From Chitinophaga pinensis (GTDB taxonomy: Bacteria > Bacteroidota > Bacteroidia > Chitinophagales > Chitinophagaceae): 64,000 bases of DNA. The stretch spans positions 1 through 64,000 of the forward strand of contig CAMDFC010000001.1 in the NCBI GenBank assembly GCA_945897185.1, written 5' to 3'. Below the pieces are notes generated by a model. It made no database searches. It saw only the letters and a program-made list of their open reading frames with translations, and was not told where the DNA came from. Positions 52,867 through 62,118 of the stretch are shown here, in pieces. The translations under genes were made by a program, and so were the position numbers. Position 1 is the stretch's first letter. Each line of letters starts with the position of its first letter.

Positions 52867-54474
52867 ATGAAACCTCTTTTTGTAGTCATCTTTTGCTTTC
52901 TTTTTGCAACAGTTGGGTTCAGTCAAAAATCAACTAAGCCAGTGATTGCTGCACCTAAATTGGTTGTTGGAGTGATGGTTGACCAAATGAGGTGGGACTT
53001 CATCTACCGCTATCAGCGTAGATATGGGGAAGGTGGTTTTAAAAGAATACTTCGTGAAGGCTTTAGCTGCGAAAATACCCATATCCCTTTTGCGCAAACG
53101 GTAACCGCTGCGGGTCATGCTTGTGTGTATACTGGATCTGTTCCTTCAATCAATGGCATGATGGGAAATGAGTGGTATGACCAATCACTAAAACGTCAGG
53201 TATATTGTGTGGAGGATGACGCTGTACAAATTATTGGGGGTAGTGGGAAGGGTGAACCCATGTCTCCTAAGAATTTAATAACAACCACGATCACAGATGA
53301 ACTTGAATTGGCGACCAATTTCAGGTCGAAGGTGGTGGGCGTGGCTATCAAAGACAGGGGTAGTATTTTAGCCGCTGGACATGCCGGAGATGCAGCTTAT
53401 TGGTACGAAGCCAGTACTGGTAATTTTGTTACAAGCACCTGGTATATGCAAGCTTTGCCAGCATGGGCGATTGCATTTAACAACAGAAAGACTACCGATT
53501 CTCTATTAAAGATGAATTGGAATTTGGCTTTTCCATTAGAGAGTTATGTTCAAAGTGATGTAGAAAATTCAATTTATAAAAACAATCCCTTTCCAAGGAG
53601 TCTAGAAAAAAATATTGGGAAAAACTTTGGTGCAATCTCTTCTACGCCTTGGGGCAACACACTTAGTTTCGCTTTTTCCAAAGCCGCAGTAGAGGGGGAG
53701 TCTATGGGGGCGGATTCTATTCCAGATTTTTTGGCCATCAGCTTGTCATCACCTGATTACATCGGGCACTCTTTCGGTCCAAATTCTGTTGAAATTGAAG
53801 ACACGTATTTAAAACTTGACAGAGAAATAGCAGATTTTTTAAGTTATCTAGATCGTAAAGTGGGGAAAGGACAATATGTGTTTTTTATGACTGCTGACCA
53901 TGGAGTAGCACATGTACCTTCTTTTCTTCAAGAAAACAAGATTCCTGCGAAAGGCATGAAAACAAACAAAGAGGCGGAAAATGCTACCATGGCCAAATTC
54001 GGGTTAAAGAAATTGGTTGAGGCAATAGGTAATTATCAGGTGTACCTCGATAGAGATTATATTGATTCAATGGGGCTGGATTATAAGTTGATCAAAACTT
54101 TTTACATTCAACAATTGAACAAAAGAGAAGACATCTTACTGGCATTTGATAACGCGAGTATTGAGCAGGTCAATCTTCCTTCCGAGTACAAGGAAATGTT
54201 TCAGAAAGGGTTTAATCAAAAGTTGGCTGGGGATGTTCAGTTGATTTACAAGCCGGGATATTTTTTTGGATCCAATGCCACTGGAACAACACATGGATCG
54301 ATGTACCCATATGATTCTCATATTCCATTGTTGTGGATGGGGTGGGGTGTGAATCAAGGTTTGTCTTACCGTAAAGTATACATGAGTGATATTGCCATTA
54401 CCATTGCTGCGTTATTAAAAATACAAATGCCCAGTGGCAATATAGGATCAGTCATTCATGAAGTGATTAAATAA
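52867..54474 (+). CDS. pafA: PafA-type alkaline phosphatase
   Basis: 535 residues with a signal peptide (PLFVVIFCFLFATVGFSQ). Alkaline phosphatase superfamily monoesterase of the phosphate-insensitive PafA kind. The threonine nucleophile lies in TVTAAGHACVYTG (about residue 80), Asn about 101 in MMGNEWYD, and the lysine/arginine pair KDR at 162-164; these correspond to PafA T79, N100, K162 and R164. Metal ligands are seen in VDQMRWD, SSPDYIGHSFGP and TADHG. It releases phosphate from organic monoesters in the periplasm. thyA follows 11 bp later. Confidence 0.9.
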   Translation: MKPLFVVIFCFLFATVGFSQKSTKPVIAAPKLVVGVMVDQMRWDFIYRYQRRYGEGGFKRILREGFSCENTHIPFAQTVTAAGHACVYTGSVPSINGMMGNEWYDQSLKRQVYCVEDDAVQIIGGSGKGEPMSPKNLITTTITDELELATNFRSKVVGVAIKDRGSILAAGHAGDAAYWYEASTGNFVTSTWYMQALPAWAIAFNNRKTTDSLLKMNWNLAFPLESYVQSDVENSIYKNNPFPRSLEKNIGKNFGAISSTPWGNTLSFAFSKAAVEGESMGADSIPDFLAISLSSPDYIGHSFGPNSVEIEDTYLKLDREIADFLSYLDRKVGKGQYVFFMTADHGVAHVPSFLQENKIPAKGMKTNKEAENATMAKFGLKKLVEAIGNYQVYLDRDYIDSMGLDYKLIKTFYIQQLNKREDILLAFDNASIEQVNLPSEYKEMFQKGFNQKLAGDVQLIYKPGYFFGSNATGTTHGSMYPYDSHIPLLWMGWGVNQGLSYRKVYMSDIAITIAALLKIQMPSGNIGSVIHEVIK

Positions 54475-54485
54475 ATTGATGTTCT

Positions 54486-55280
54486 ATGCAAGCATACTTA
54501 GATTTAGTTAGACATATTTTAGATAAGGGTACAGACAAAAGTGACAGGACTGGAACAGGCACAAGGAGCGTGTTTGGCTATCAAATGCGTTTTGATTTGA
54601 ATGAAGGTTTCCCAATGGTTACTACAAAGAAACTGCATTTAAAAAGTATTGTCCATGAATTACTCTGGTTCTTGAAAGGGGAGACCAATATTCAATATTT
54701 AAAAGAAAATGGAGTAAGTATCTGGAATGAATGGGCAGATGAAAATGGAGAACTTGGTCCAGTTTACGGAAAGCAATGGAGAAGTTGGTCAGGAGCAGAT
54801 GGGAATACCTATGATCAGATTTTAGATCTCATCAGTCAGATAAAAAAAAACCCGGACAGTCGACGTTTAATTGTGAGTGCATGGAACGTAGCAGAATTGC
54901 CTAAAATGGCTTTAATGCCTTGTCACTCTTTGTTTCAGTTTTATGTTGCAGATGGAAAACTTTCTTGTCAGCTTTACCAAAGGTCTGCAGATGTTTTTCT
55001 TGGAGTTCCATTTAACATTGCATCCTATGCGTTACTTACCATGATGGTAGCTCAGGTATGTGAACTGGGTCTTGGAGATTTTGTACATACCTTCGGCGAT
55101 GTCCATCTCTATAACAATCATTTTGATCAGGCCCGAGAGCAACTGAGTAGAACACCATTTTCGCTACCAAAGATGAAAATCAATCCATTGGTTAAAGATA
55201 TACTCGGCTTTCAATTTGAGGATTTTCAATTAGAAGGTTATCAGAGTCACCCTTCCATTAAAGCACCAATTGCAATATAA
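54486..55280 (+). CDS. thyA: Thymidylate synthase
   Basis: 264 residues, normal length. Methylates dUMP with methylene-tetrahydrofolate. Catalytic cysteine in [13 protein letters not shown], preceded by [13 protein letters not shown]; also [14 protein letters not shown] and the [10 protein letters not shown] end. The stop is directly followed by the folA ATG, the classic coupling with the enzyme that regenerates its cofactor. Confidence 0.98.
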   Translation: MQAYLDLVRHILDKGTDKSDRTGTGTRSVFGYQMRFDLNEGFPMVTTKKLHLKSIVHELLWFLKGETNIQYLKENGVSIWNEWADENGELGPVYGKQWRSWSGADGNTYDQILDLISQIKKNPDSRRLIVSAWNVAELPKMALMPCHSLFQFYVADGKLSCQLYQRSADVFLGVPFNIASYALLTMMVAQVCELGLGDFVHTFGDVHLYNNHFDQAREQLSRTPFSLPKMKINPLVKDILGFQFEDFQLEGYQSHPSIKAPIAI

Positions 55281-55796
55281 ATGAGTAACATGGATATATC
55301 TATTGTTGTAGCTGCATCAGAAGACAATGCCATTGGTGAAGGCAATGCATTGTTGTGGAAGTTGCCAAACGACATGAAGTTTTTTAAGAACACCACATGG
55401 GGTATGCCGGTGATTATGGGAAGAAAAACTTTTGAATCAATGGCATCAAATCCTTTAAAGGGTAGGACAAACATAGTTGTCTCGCGTCAAGAAAATTGGA
55501 TTGAAGCACACGAAGGGCTGTTGTTGGCAAAAAGTGTAGAACACGCCATTGAGTTGGCAAAGGACTCAGATTGCAAAGAAGTTTTTGTGATAGGTGGCGG
55601 GGAAATATATAAACAAGTGCTTGGGATTGCTCACAGAATTTATTTAACACGTGTGCATACCCTCTTTCCCAATGCGGATACTTTTTTTCCTTCTATTGAT
55701 CACGATAGCTTTCAGTTGGTAGAAGAAGTTGCCATGACCACAGATGTGAAACATGCCTTTTCATATACGTTCCAAACCTGGGAGCGCAAGAATTAA
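55281..55796 (+). CDS. folA: Dihydrofolate reductase
   Basis: 171 residues from the ATG at 55281; a second ATG at 55290 is also plausible. ISIVVAASEDNAIGEGNALLWKLPNDMKFFKNTT covers the substrate loop and the acidic active-site residue; VIMGRKTFESM and VIGGGEIYKQVL bind NADPH. It regenerates tetrahydrofolate used by ThyA. 12 bp before the methyltransferase gene. Confidence 0.96.
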   Translation: MSNMDISIVVAASEDNAIGEGNALLWKLPNDMKFFKNTTWGMPVIMGRKTFESMASNPLKGRTNIVVSRQENWIEAHEGLLLAKSVEHAIELAKDSDCKEVFVIGGGEIYKQVLGIAHRIYLTRVHTLFPNADTFFPSIDHDSFQLVEEVAMTTDVKHAFSYTFQTWERKN

Positions 55797-55808
55797 GCAT
55801 ACTTATCC

Positions 55809-56612
55809 ATGTACAATCGATTTGAATTAGGTCTTCGGTATATTAATTATTTTTTTTCCTCCTCCAGTGGAAAGGGGCATGGCATTCATTCCCCTTTTGT
55901 ATTTGATTTTGTTGACAAAGTGTTGAATGTAGAAAGACCAGATAAATCTTTTTTCAAAGACATCGAAGAGATTAGACAAAGGTATGAGCACCAACATGCC
56001 ACCATCATTGAAGTGGAAGACTTAGGTGCTGGTTCGTTTACCCATGCAGGAAGAAAAAGAACAGTTTCACAAATTGCCCGTGGTGCAGCCAAGAACCCCA
56101 AGCTTGCAAGGTTATTGTACAGGACAGTTCGGCACTATAAAATTGATTCAGTATTGGAGCTGGGTACTTCATTGGGACTAACTACGCGGTATTTATCAAG
56201 AGCCAATCCGACCAAGGGAGTTCAAACTATTGAAGGGGCAACAGGCATTGCAAATTTTACAGAAGACGCTCTCATCAATGAAGGAATTGAAAACGTGGAT
56301 ATCCATGTTGGAGATTTCATCAAAAAATTACCTTTTGCACTGAGCAGGATGGAAGGAAGGAAACTGGTCTTTTTTGATGGTAATCACCAGTATGCTGCCA
56401 CTATCCAATACTTCGAAGAAGTAATGAACAGCATTGGAGAAGAAGACATTTTGGTTTTCGACGATATCCATTGGAGTGGGGGTATGGAAAAAGCGTGGCA
56501 AGAAATTAAAAAAAATGAAAGAGTTACCTGTTCGGTAGATTTATTTTTTATAGGGATCGTTTTTTGTAGAAAAGAATTTAAAGAAAAGCTCGATTTTACA
56601 ATTCGTTTCTAA
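55809..56612 (+). CDS. Class I SAM-dependent methyltransferase, function unknown
   Basis: 267 residues. SAM-binding motif SVLELGTSLGLTTRYLSR, acidic loop QTIEGATG, and VFFDGNHQYAATIQYFEEV, VFDDIHWSGGMEKAW like catechol/sugar O-methyltransferases. The N-terminal GKGHGIHSPFVFDFVDKVLN is a feature of a Bacteroidota family I cannot name further. Its acceptor is unknown. Probably transcribed with folA. Confidence 0.8.
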   Translation: MYNRFELGLRYINYFFSSSSGKGHGIHSPFVFDFVDKVLNVERPDKSFFKDIEEIRQRYEHQHATIIEVEDLGAGSFTHAGRKRTVSQIARGAAKNPKLARLLYRTVRHYKIDSVLELGTSLGLTTRYLSRANPTKGVQTIEGATGIANFTEDALINEGIENVDIHVGDFIKKLPFALSRMEGRKLVFFDGNHQYAATIQYFEEVMNSIGEEDILVFDDIHWSGGMEKAWQEIKKNERVTCSVDLFFIGIVFCRKEFKEKLDFTIRF

Positions 56613-56644
56613 TTATTTATTGATAAGATGAGTTAGATTTTCTC

Positions 56645-56652
56645 TAACTTCG
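56645..56652 (+). promoter_or_regulatory. Candidate -7 box of pntAA
   Basis: TAACTTCG matches TAnnTTTG at seven of eight positions, 18 bp before the pntAA ATG. Confidence 0.4.
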
Positions 56653-56670
56653 CAACCTCAATATAACCCC

Positions 56671-57741
56671 ATGATTATTGGTGTTTTAAAAGAATCGTTC
56701 CCTGAAACAAGGGTATCCCTAATTGCAGATGGTGTTTCGCAATTAATCAAAAAGAAGTTATCGGTTTGGGTGGAAGCTGGTGCAGGTAAGGAAGCATACT
56801 GCTCAGACGAAGATTATCGCTCTTCAGGAGCCGAAATTAAAACGGCTGATGAAATTGCCAAAGGTGCTGATGTTGTGCTATCTATACATCCGCCTACTAT
56901 TGAAGTAAGAAACGGTTTAGTGCTTATCGGTATGTACCAGGCCCGTTTTCAACAGGAGAGAATCAAGAATTGGACCGATAAAGGTGCAGTAGTGTTTAGC
57001 ATGGAATTGTTGCCGAGAACAACGAGGGCACAAACTATGGACATACTGTCTAGTCAAGCAAATATTTCAGGGTATAAAGCAGTGTTAACGGCTGCAAATG
57101 CTTATGGCAGGTATTTTCCAATGTTTATGACAGCAGCAGGAAGTATTGCACCTGCAAAAGTGTTGATACTGGGCGCTGGCGTTGCTGGGTTGCAAGCCAT
57201 TGCAACGGCAAAGCGATTGGGGTCTGTGGTTGAAGTTTTTGATACTCGACCCGCTGTGAAGGAAGAAGTACAAAGTTTAGGGGCTAAATTTATTGAAATT
57301 GCTGGGGCTGCTGATGCATCAACAGCCGGTGGTTACGCAGTAGAGCAAACCGAAGAATACAAACGTAACCAACAAGCAAAAATTGCTGAAAGTACGGCTA
57401 AGGCAGATATTGTAATTACAACTGCACAAATTCCTGGAAAAACTGCCCCAATATTGGTTACGGAAGAGATGTTAAAAGCCATGAGAGAGGGAAGTGTAAT
57501 TGTTGATTTGGCTGCATCAACCGGAGGCAACACACCATTCACAAAAGACAGAGAGACCGTTGTTTTTAATGGAGTAAAAATTATTGGAGATAGCAATTTA
57601 CCTGCAACCATGCCTTCAGATGCCAGCAAATTGTATGGTAAGAATATTATTAACTTTTTACTTTTGATCACTGACAAAGAAGGCAATCTTCATATTAACA
57701 TGGAAGATGACTTGGTAAAGGGATCAAGAGTAATGGCTTAA
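56671..57741 (+). CDS. pntAA: NAD(P) transhydrogenase subunit alpha, part 1
   Basis: 356 residues, the soluble NAD(H)-binding domain I. GVLKESFPETRVSLIADGVSQL, SGYKAVLTAANAYGRYFPMFMTAAG, the Rossmann motif LILGAGVAGLQAIATAKRLG and VVEVFDTRPAVKEE are typical. With pntAB and pntB it forms the proton-driven enzyme that makes NADPH from NADH. The alpha subunit is split into two genes, as in Rhodospirillum rubrum. Confidence 0.96.
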   Translation: MIIGVLKESFPETRVSLIADGVSQLIKKKLSVWVEAGAGKEAYCSDEDYRSSGAEIKTADEIAKGADVVLSIHPPTIEVRNGLVLIGMYQARFQQERIKNWTDKGAVVFSMELLPRTTRAQTMDILSSQANISGYKAVLTAANAYGRYFPMFMTAAGSIAPAKVLILGAGVAGLQAIATAKRLGSVVEVFDTRPAVKEEVQSLGAKFIEIAGAADASTAGGYAVEQTEEYKRNQQAKIAESTAKADIVITTAQIPGKTAPILVTEEMLKAMREGSVIVDLAASTGGNTPFTKDRETVVFNGVKIIGDSNLPATMPSDASKLYGKNIINFLLLITDKEGNLHINMEDDLVKGSRVMA

Positions 57742-57765
57742 TTTAGCGGATTTAAAAATTAGCAT

Positions 57766-58074
57766 ATGGATCAGATCTTGAATTGGATCAGCGCACACCA
57801 GGAAATGATTTACGTAGTATTCCTTATGATTTTTGTTGGGATTGAAATTATAGGAAGAGTTCCTTCTGTATTACATACGCCCTTAATGAGTGGTGCCAAC
57901 GCAATACATGGGGTTGTAATTATTGGTGCAATTATTGTAATGGGACAAGCTTCACAAGACGATGTGCTTTCATTGGTGCTTGGTTTCATTGCTGTAATTC
58001 TTGGCACATTGAATGTGGTGGGTGGTTTTGTAGTGACCGATAGAATGCTAGAAATGTTTAAAAAGAAAAAATAA
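57766..58074 (+). CDS. pntAB: NAD(P) transhydrogenase subunit alpha, part 2
   Basis: 102 residues with three membrane helices (YVVFLMIFVGIEIIG, AIHGVVIIGAIIVMG, SLVLGFIAVILGTLNVVGGFVV). It forms half of the membrane domain; PSVLHTPLMSGANAIHG is the conserved entry. The short lysine-rich C-terminus is normal. 19 bp to pntB. Confidence 0.95.
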   Translation: MDQILNWISAHQEMIYVVFLMIFVGIEIIGRVPSVLHTPLMSGANAIHGVVIIGAIIVMGQASQDDVLSLVLGFIAVILGTLNVVGGFVVTDRMLEMFKKKK

Positions 58075-58093
58075 TCTTCCAAAATACTGTGCA

Positions 58094-59509
58094 ATGGAAA
58101 TTAACTTACTTGTTCTTATTTATTTGATCGGCTCTGTCACTTTTATAGTGGGACTAAAAATGCTTTCTAATCCTGCTTCTGCAAGAAAAGGAAATTTAGT
58201 AGCTGCTGGTGGAATGTTTGCTGCCATCTTGGGCACCATTTTTCTATATGAAAATGAAGGTCAGAAATTGGGAAATTATCCTTGGATTTTTGCAGCGTTG
58301 CTTATTGGTACAGTTGTAGGAACCTTGATGGCTAAGAAAGTGCAAATGACTGCAATGCCAGAAATGGTGAGCCTTTTCAACGGTATGGGTGGTGCTTGTG
58401 CGGCATTGATTTCAGTGATTGAATTTAATCACCTATTGCATGGGGCTAGTGATTTTTCTGCTTTGGATGGTACTAAATTACTGATCATCTTACTTGGCTT
58501 AATTATTGGTGCGGTATCCTTCTCTGGTAGTATGATTGCCTGGGGTAAACTCAATGGTAAAATCAAAGATTTTGCTTTCGGTGGACAGCATATCATCAAC
58601 CAGGTTATTTTGTTGTTGAATGTTGTTATTGCCGCATACATTATAACAGTTAGGCCAGAACAAACGCATGTGTTGTTTTATGTTATTGTTGCCTTATCTA
58701 TTTTGTACGGGATTTTCTTTGTGCTTCCAATTGGTGGGGCTGATATGCCAGTAGTTATTTCATTGCTCAATTCATTTACTGGTGTTGCTGCTGCTTGTGG
58801 TGGGTTTTTGTATGGAAATAAGGTAATGCTTACAGGAGGTATTCTTGTAGGTGCTGCGGGTACATTGCTTACCATTTTAATGTGTAAAGCCATGAACAGG
58901 TCGCTTTTAAACGTGTTGATTGGATCTTTTGGAGGAAATAAAGCATCCACAGCTGGCGCGGGTGTTGGAGTTAGTGGCTCTTACAAGGAGGTTACACTAA
59001 GCGATGCAGCTGTTGTAATGAGTTATGCTAACAAAGTGATGATTGTGCCAGGTTACGGCTTAGCAGTTGCTCAAGCACAACACGTTTGTCACGAACTTGA
59101 AAAAGCATTAGAAGCAAAAGGTGTCGAAGTTAAATATGCTATTCACCCTGTTGCAGGAAGAATGCCCGGTCATATGAACGTGTTATTGGCCGAAGCAGAT
59201 GTGAATTATGAGAAATTATTAGAAATGGAACTGGCAAATGAGGAGTTCAAAAATACCGACGTAGTACTTATCCTAGGGGCCAATGACGTTGTGAATCCTG
59301 CAGCTAAATCTGATCCTGCTTCACCCATTTATGGTATGCCTATTCTTGAGGTAGAAGAGGCAAAGCATGTTATTGTAAACAAGCGAAGCATGAAACCTGG
59401 TTATGCGGGAATTGAAAATCAATTGTTCTTTCAGCCCAAAACATCAATGCTATTTGGAGACGCTAAGAAAGCACTCCAAGACCTCTTGGCCGAAGTGAGG
59501 AGTATTTAA
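58094..59509 (+). CDS. pntB: NAD(P) transhydrogenase subunit beta
   Basis: 471 residues: about nine membrane helices, then the NADP(H)-binding domain III. MPEMVSLFNGMGGACAALISVIEF and GADMPVVISLLNSFTGVAAACGGF in the membrane part; GYGLAVAQAQHVCHELEKAL, HPVAGRMPGHMNVLLAEADV, LGANDVVNPAAK and NKRSMKPGYAGIENQLFF in domain III. It completes the three-gene pnt operon. Confidence 0.97.
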   Translation: MEINLLVLIYLIGSVTFIVGLKMLSNPASARKGNLVAAGGMFAAILGTIFLYENEGQKLGNYPWIFAALLIGTVVGTLMAKKVQMTAMPEMVSLFNGMGGACAALISVIEFNHLLHGASDFSALDGTKLLIILLGLIIGAVSFSGSMIAWGKLNGKIKDFAFGGQHIINQVILLLNVVIAAYIITVRPEQTHVLFYVIVALSILYGIFFVLPIGGADMPVVISLLNSFTGVAAACGGFLYGNKVMLTGGILVGAAGTLLTILMCKAMNRSLLNVLIGSFGGNKASTAGAGVGVSGSYKEVTLSDAAVVMSYANKVMIVPGYGLAVAQAQHVCHELEKALEAKGVEVKYAIHPVAGRMPGHMNVLLAEADVNYEKLLEMELANEEFKNTDVVLILGANDVVNPAAKSDPASPIYGMPILEVEEAKHVIVNKRSMKPGYAGIENQLFFQPKTSMLFGDAKKALQDLLAEVRSI

Positions 59510-59522
59510 TCAAACTTATTGT

Positions 59523-59540
59523 TTCTTGAGTTTTCAAGAA
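59523..59540 (+). terminator. Weak hairpin after pntB
   Basis: TTCTTGA (59523-59529) pairs with TCAAGAA (59534-59540), loop GTTT. The following bases are only moderately T-rich, so it is a weak candidate terminator for the pnt operon. Confidence 0.35.
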
Positions 59541-59658
59541 TGCATTGCTTATTTTTAAGCTGCTAAATTCTTGGTTTCGTCTCATATGTTTCAACCTTCT
59601 TTATGTGGTTTGAATTATTGAGGAACAACCATAGAATACAGCATTTACAGCAACAAAT

Positions 59659-61023
59659 ATGGTTCTTAAAGAAGACTTCCTAAAATCAATCAATCATTGT
59701 ACGGGCTTTGAGAGAGCGGCTTTGATAGAAGCACACCAACACAGTCCTTCTGTGTCTATTCGTTTGAATCCGGACAAAGTGGATCAGCATTCATTGGTTT
59801 TGGATGAAAATAATTTGTTGCTTGAAGTGCCTTGGTGTAGCAATGCTTTTTTTTTGAAAGAACGACCATCATTTACATTGGATCCTCTTTTTCATGCTGG
59901 TGCTTACTATGTGCAAGAAGCATCTAGCATGTTTCTTAGGCATGTGGTAAATGAAGTTTTGAAAGATGGAAAAGGAAATAAAGCGTTGGATTTGTGTGCT
60001 GCACCAGGTGGTAAAACAACATTACTTGCATCAATGCAGCAGTTTGGACTGGTTGTTTCAAATGAAATCATTCAATCGCGTGTTGGTGTATTACAAGAAA
60101 ACGCAATCAAGTGGGGCAATAAAAAAATACTTGTTTCCAACAATGATCCTTCAGATTTTAAACGGTTATCAGGATTCTTTGATTTTGTGATGATTGATGC
60201 GCCTTGCAGTGGAAGTGGGTTGTTTCGCAAGGATGAAAAAGCCATGAAAGAATGGAATCCGGGCTTGGTAGATTTTTGCGCTGCAAGACAAAAACGAATT
60301 TTACATGCCGCCATTGATACTGTTGCAGAAGGTGGGTATTTATTCTATTCTACTTGTTCGTTTTCAAGTGAAGAAAATGAGGATAATCTTGATTTTCTAA
60401 TGGATACTGGCTTGTTTGAATCTGTAGATATACCTGTTGATGAAACCTGGGGTGTGGTTAGTTCTTGCTCATCCAAACATGGCGCAAGTGGATATCGTTT
60501 TTATCCAGATAAAGTAAGGGGGGAAGGTTTTTTTTGTGGACTGCTTAGAAAAACTAAGACACTAAATGCTGAATATATTGATTTGCCTTTACCGTTAGCG
60601 GCTTTTCAACCTAAGCTAAATATGAGCGATTGGGTAAAGGGGATTGAAAATTTGTTGCTTTTCAAAAAAGAAGAAGAGTTATTTGCCTTTGATCAAGCTT
60701 ATGCACAAGAATTGGCACTATTGTCGAAACTATTGAGGTTAAGGAAATCTGGTCTTCGAATGGGAGAATTGATTCGTGACGAATTTGTTCCAAATCATGA
60801 GTTAGCAATGTCTTCCATCCAATCTTTGAGTTTACCAAGTGTTGAATTGGATCTTGCTCAATCGTTAAAGTATTTACGAAGAGAAACATTAGACCTGGAT
60901 GTTCTGCAAAAGGGATGGACTTTGGTAAAGTATAAAAAAATATCTCTGGGTTGGATAAAAATCGTTCAAGGCAAGGCAAAGAACCATTATCCCTTAAACT
61001 GGCGAATCCTCATGCGGGGTTGA
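59659..61023 (+). CDS. RNA (cytosine-5) methyltransferase, NOL1/NOP2/Sun family (RsmF-like)
   Basis: 454 residues. SAM site ALDLCAAPGGKTTLLAS, motif IV cysteine in MIDAPCSGSGLFRK and the catalytic cysteine in FYSTCSFSSEENED. HAGAYYVQEASSMFL is the usual entry block. After about residue 330 a C-terminal domain ends in a PUA-like segment (TLVKYKKISLGWIKIVQGKAKNHYP), the layout of RsmF. Target is probably 16S rRNA. Stands alone between pnt and the LysM gene. Confidence 0.92.
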   Translation: MVLKEDFLKSINHCTGFERAALIEAHQHSPSVSIRLNPDKVDQHSLVLDENNLLLEVPWCSNAFFLKERPSFTLDPLFHAGAYYVQEASSMFLRHVVNEVLKDGKGNKALDLCAAPGGKTTLLASMQQFGLVVSNEIIQSRVGVLQENAIKWGNKKILVSNNDPSDFKRLSGFFDFVMIDAPCSGSGLFRKDEKAMKEWNPGLVDFCAARQKRILHAAIDTVAEGGYLFYSTCSFSSEENEDNLDFLMDTGLFESVDIPVDETWGVVSSCSSKHGASGYRFYPDKVRGEGFFCGLLRKTKTLNAEYIDLPLPLAAFQPKLNMSDWVKGIENLLLFKKEEELFAFDQAYAQELALLSKLLRLRKSGLRMGELIRDEFVPNHELAMSSIQSLSLPSVELDLAQSLKYLRRETLDLDVLQKGWTLVKYKKISLGWIKIVQGKAKNHYPLNWRILMRG

Positions 61024-61116
61024 ACTTTTGTTAAAATTAGTTTTATATCAATAAGGCCTATTCCCTTTTTGCTATCTTCGATAATATTGAATTATTTTGT
61101 AGTGTAAGTCTCTGAT

Positions 61117-62103
61117 ATGAAAGCAATACTCTTATCTATTTTTTTATTTGTTTCTGGTGTTTTGAATGCGCAGCAAAATAAATTTATTGCACATTCAAAC
61201 AACAATGGAATTTATATCGAGCATAAGGTAATGCCAAAGGAGAATTGGTATAGTGTTGGAAGGGCTTATTTTATCAGTCCCAAAGAAATTGCAAGTTTTA
61301 ATGGACTTACACTTGAAAAGGGACTTACTATAGGGCAGTTGATTAATGTTCCTTTGACTAGTGTGAATTTTTTACAATCTACAGCTGTATCTACCGGCGC
61401 ACCTGTATATCATGTGGTACAGCCCAAAGAAGGGTTGTTGAGAATTGCGGGTACTTATGGATTAGATCTCAATGGGATAAAGAACCTAAATGGATTAAAG
61501 ACAGATCAAATTGGTTTGGGATACAGTTTAATTGTTGGATATCTGGCTGCGGGTAGTACAAATGTTCCAGAACTTGTTACTGATGCATCCAAGACCAATA
61601 AGGTAGTGCCTGCAACAAAAGAGTTGACGGCAAGTGTTGTTACGCCAAAGGCTGAAGTGAAGTCTGTTCCTGGGTCTGACAAGACCAAGGAAAATGTGGT
61701 AATTCCTGTGGCAAAAACTGTAGAGCAGTCAACTCAGCCAAAGACGCAGACTCCGAGTACATTTGTAAAGACAGGGACTAGTTTTTTTGCTGGTGGCTTT
61801 GATCAACAAGCTAAAGAAAGTAAAGAACTGCGATTAGATAATCCGGCTTATGGTGTATTTAAAAGTTCAAGTGGATGGCAAGACGGGAAGTATTATCTGC
61901 TCATGAATGATGCTGTTCCAGGAACAATTGTTAAGATAGGTGCTGTTGAATCTGGGAAAACGATACATGCAAAAGTATTAGGAGCCGTTCCCCCGGGGAA
62001 AGAGAGTGAAGGTTTAGCACTTAGGTTAAGTAATGCTGCTGCAGCAGCGTTGGGCATGCAGGAGGGAGCTAACCTTTCTGTTTTTGTGATCTGGCATAAA
62101 TAA
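61117..62103 (+). CDS. Exported LysM protein with an RlpA-like barrel domain
   Basis: 328 residues with a signal peptide (ILLSIFLFVSGVLNAQ). Two LysM domains (about 35-85, EHKVMPKENWYSVGRAYFIS; and about 95-145, YHVVQPKEGLLRIAGTYGLDL) bind glycans such as peptidoglycan. A Lys/Thr/Val-rich linker follows. The C-terminal 110 residues (PGTIVKIG, SGKTIHAKVLGAVPPG, LRLSNAAAAALGMQEGANLSVFVIW) look like a double-psi beta-barrel of the RlpA kind, without the usual catalytic Asp/His pair. Probably a cell-wall binding envelope protein. 15 bp to the DUF1800 gene. Confidence 0.8.
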   Translation: MKAILLSIFLFVSGVLNAQQNKFIAHSNNNGIYIEHKVMPKENWYSVGRAYFISPKEIASFNGLTLEKGLTIGQLINVPLTSVNFLQSTAVSTGAPVYHVVQPKEGLLRIAGTYGLDLNGIKNLNGLKTDQIGLGYSLIVGYLAAGSTNVPELVTDASKTNKVVPATKELTASVVTPKAEVKSVPGSDKTKENVVIPVAKTVEQSTQPKTQTPSTFVKTGTSFFAGGFDQQAKESKELRLDNPAYGVFKSSSGWQDGKYYLLMNDAVPGTIVKIGAVESGKTIHAKVLGAVPPGKESEGLALRLSNAAAAALGMQEGANLSVFVIWHK

Positions 62104-62118
62104 CTTTATATTTAGATA

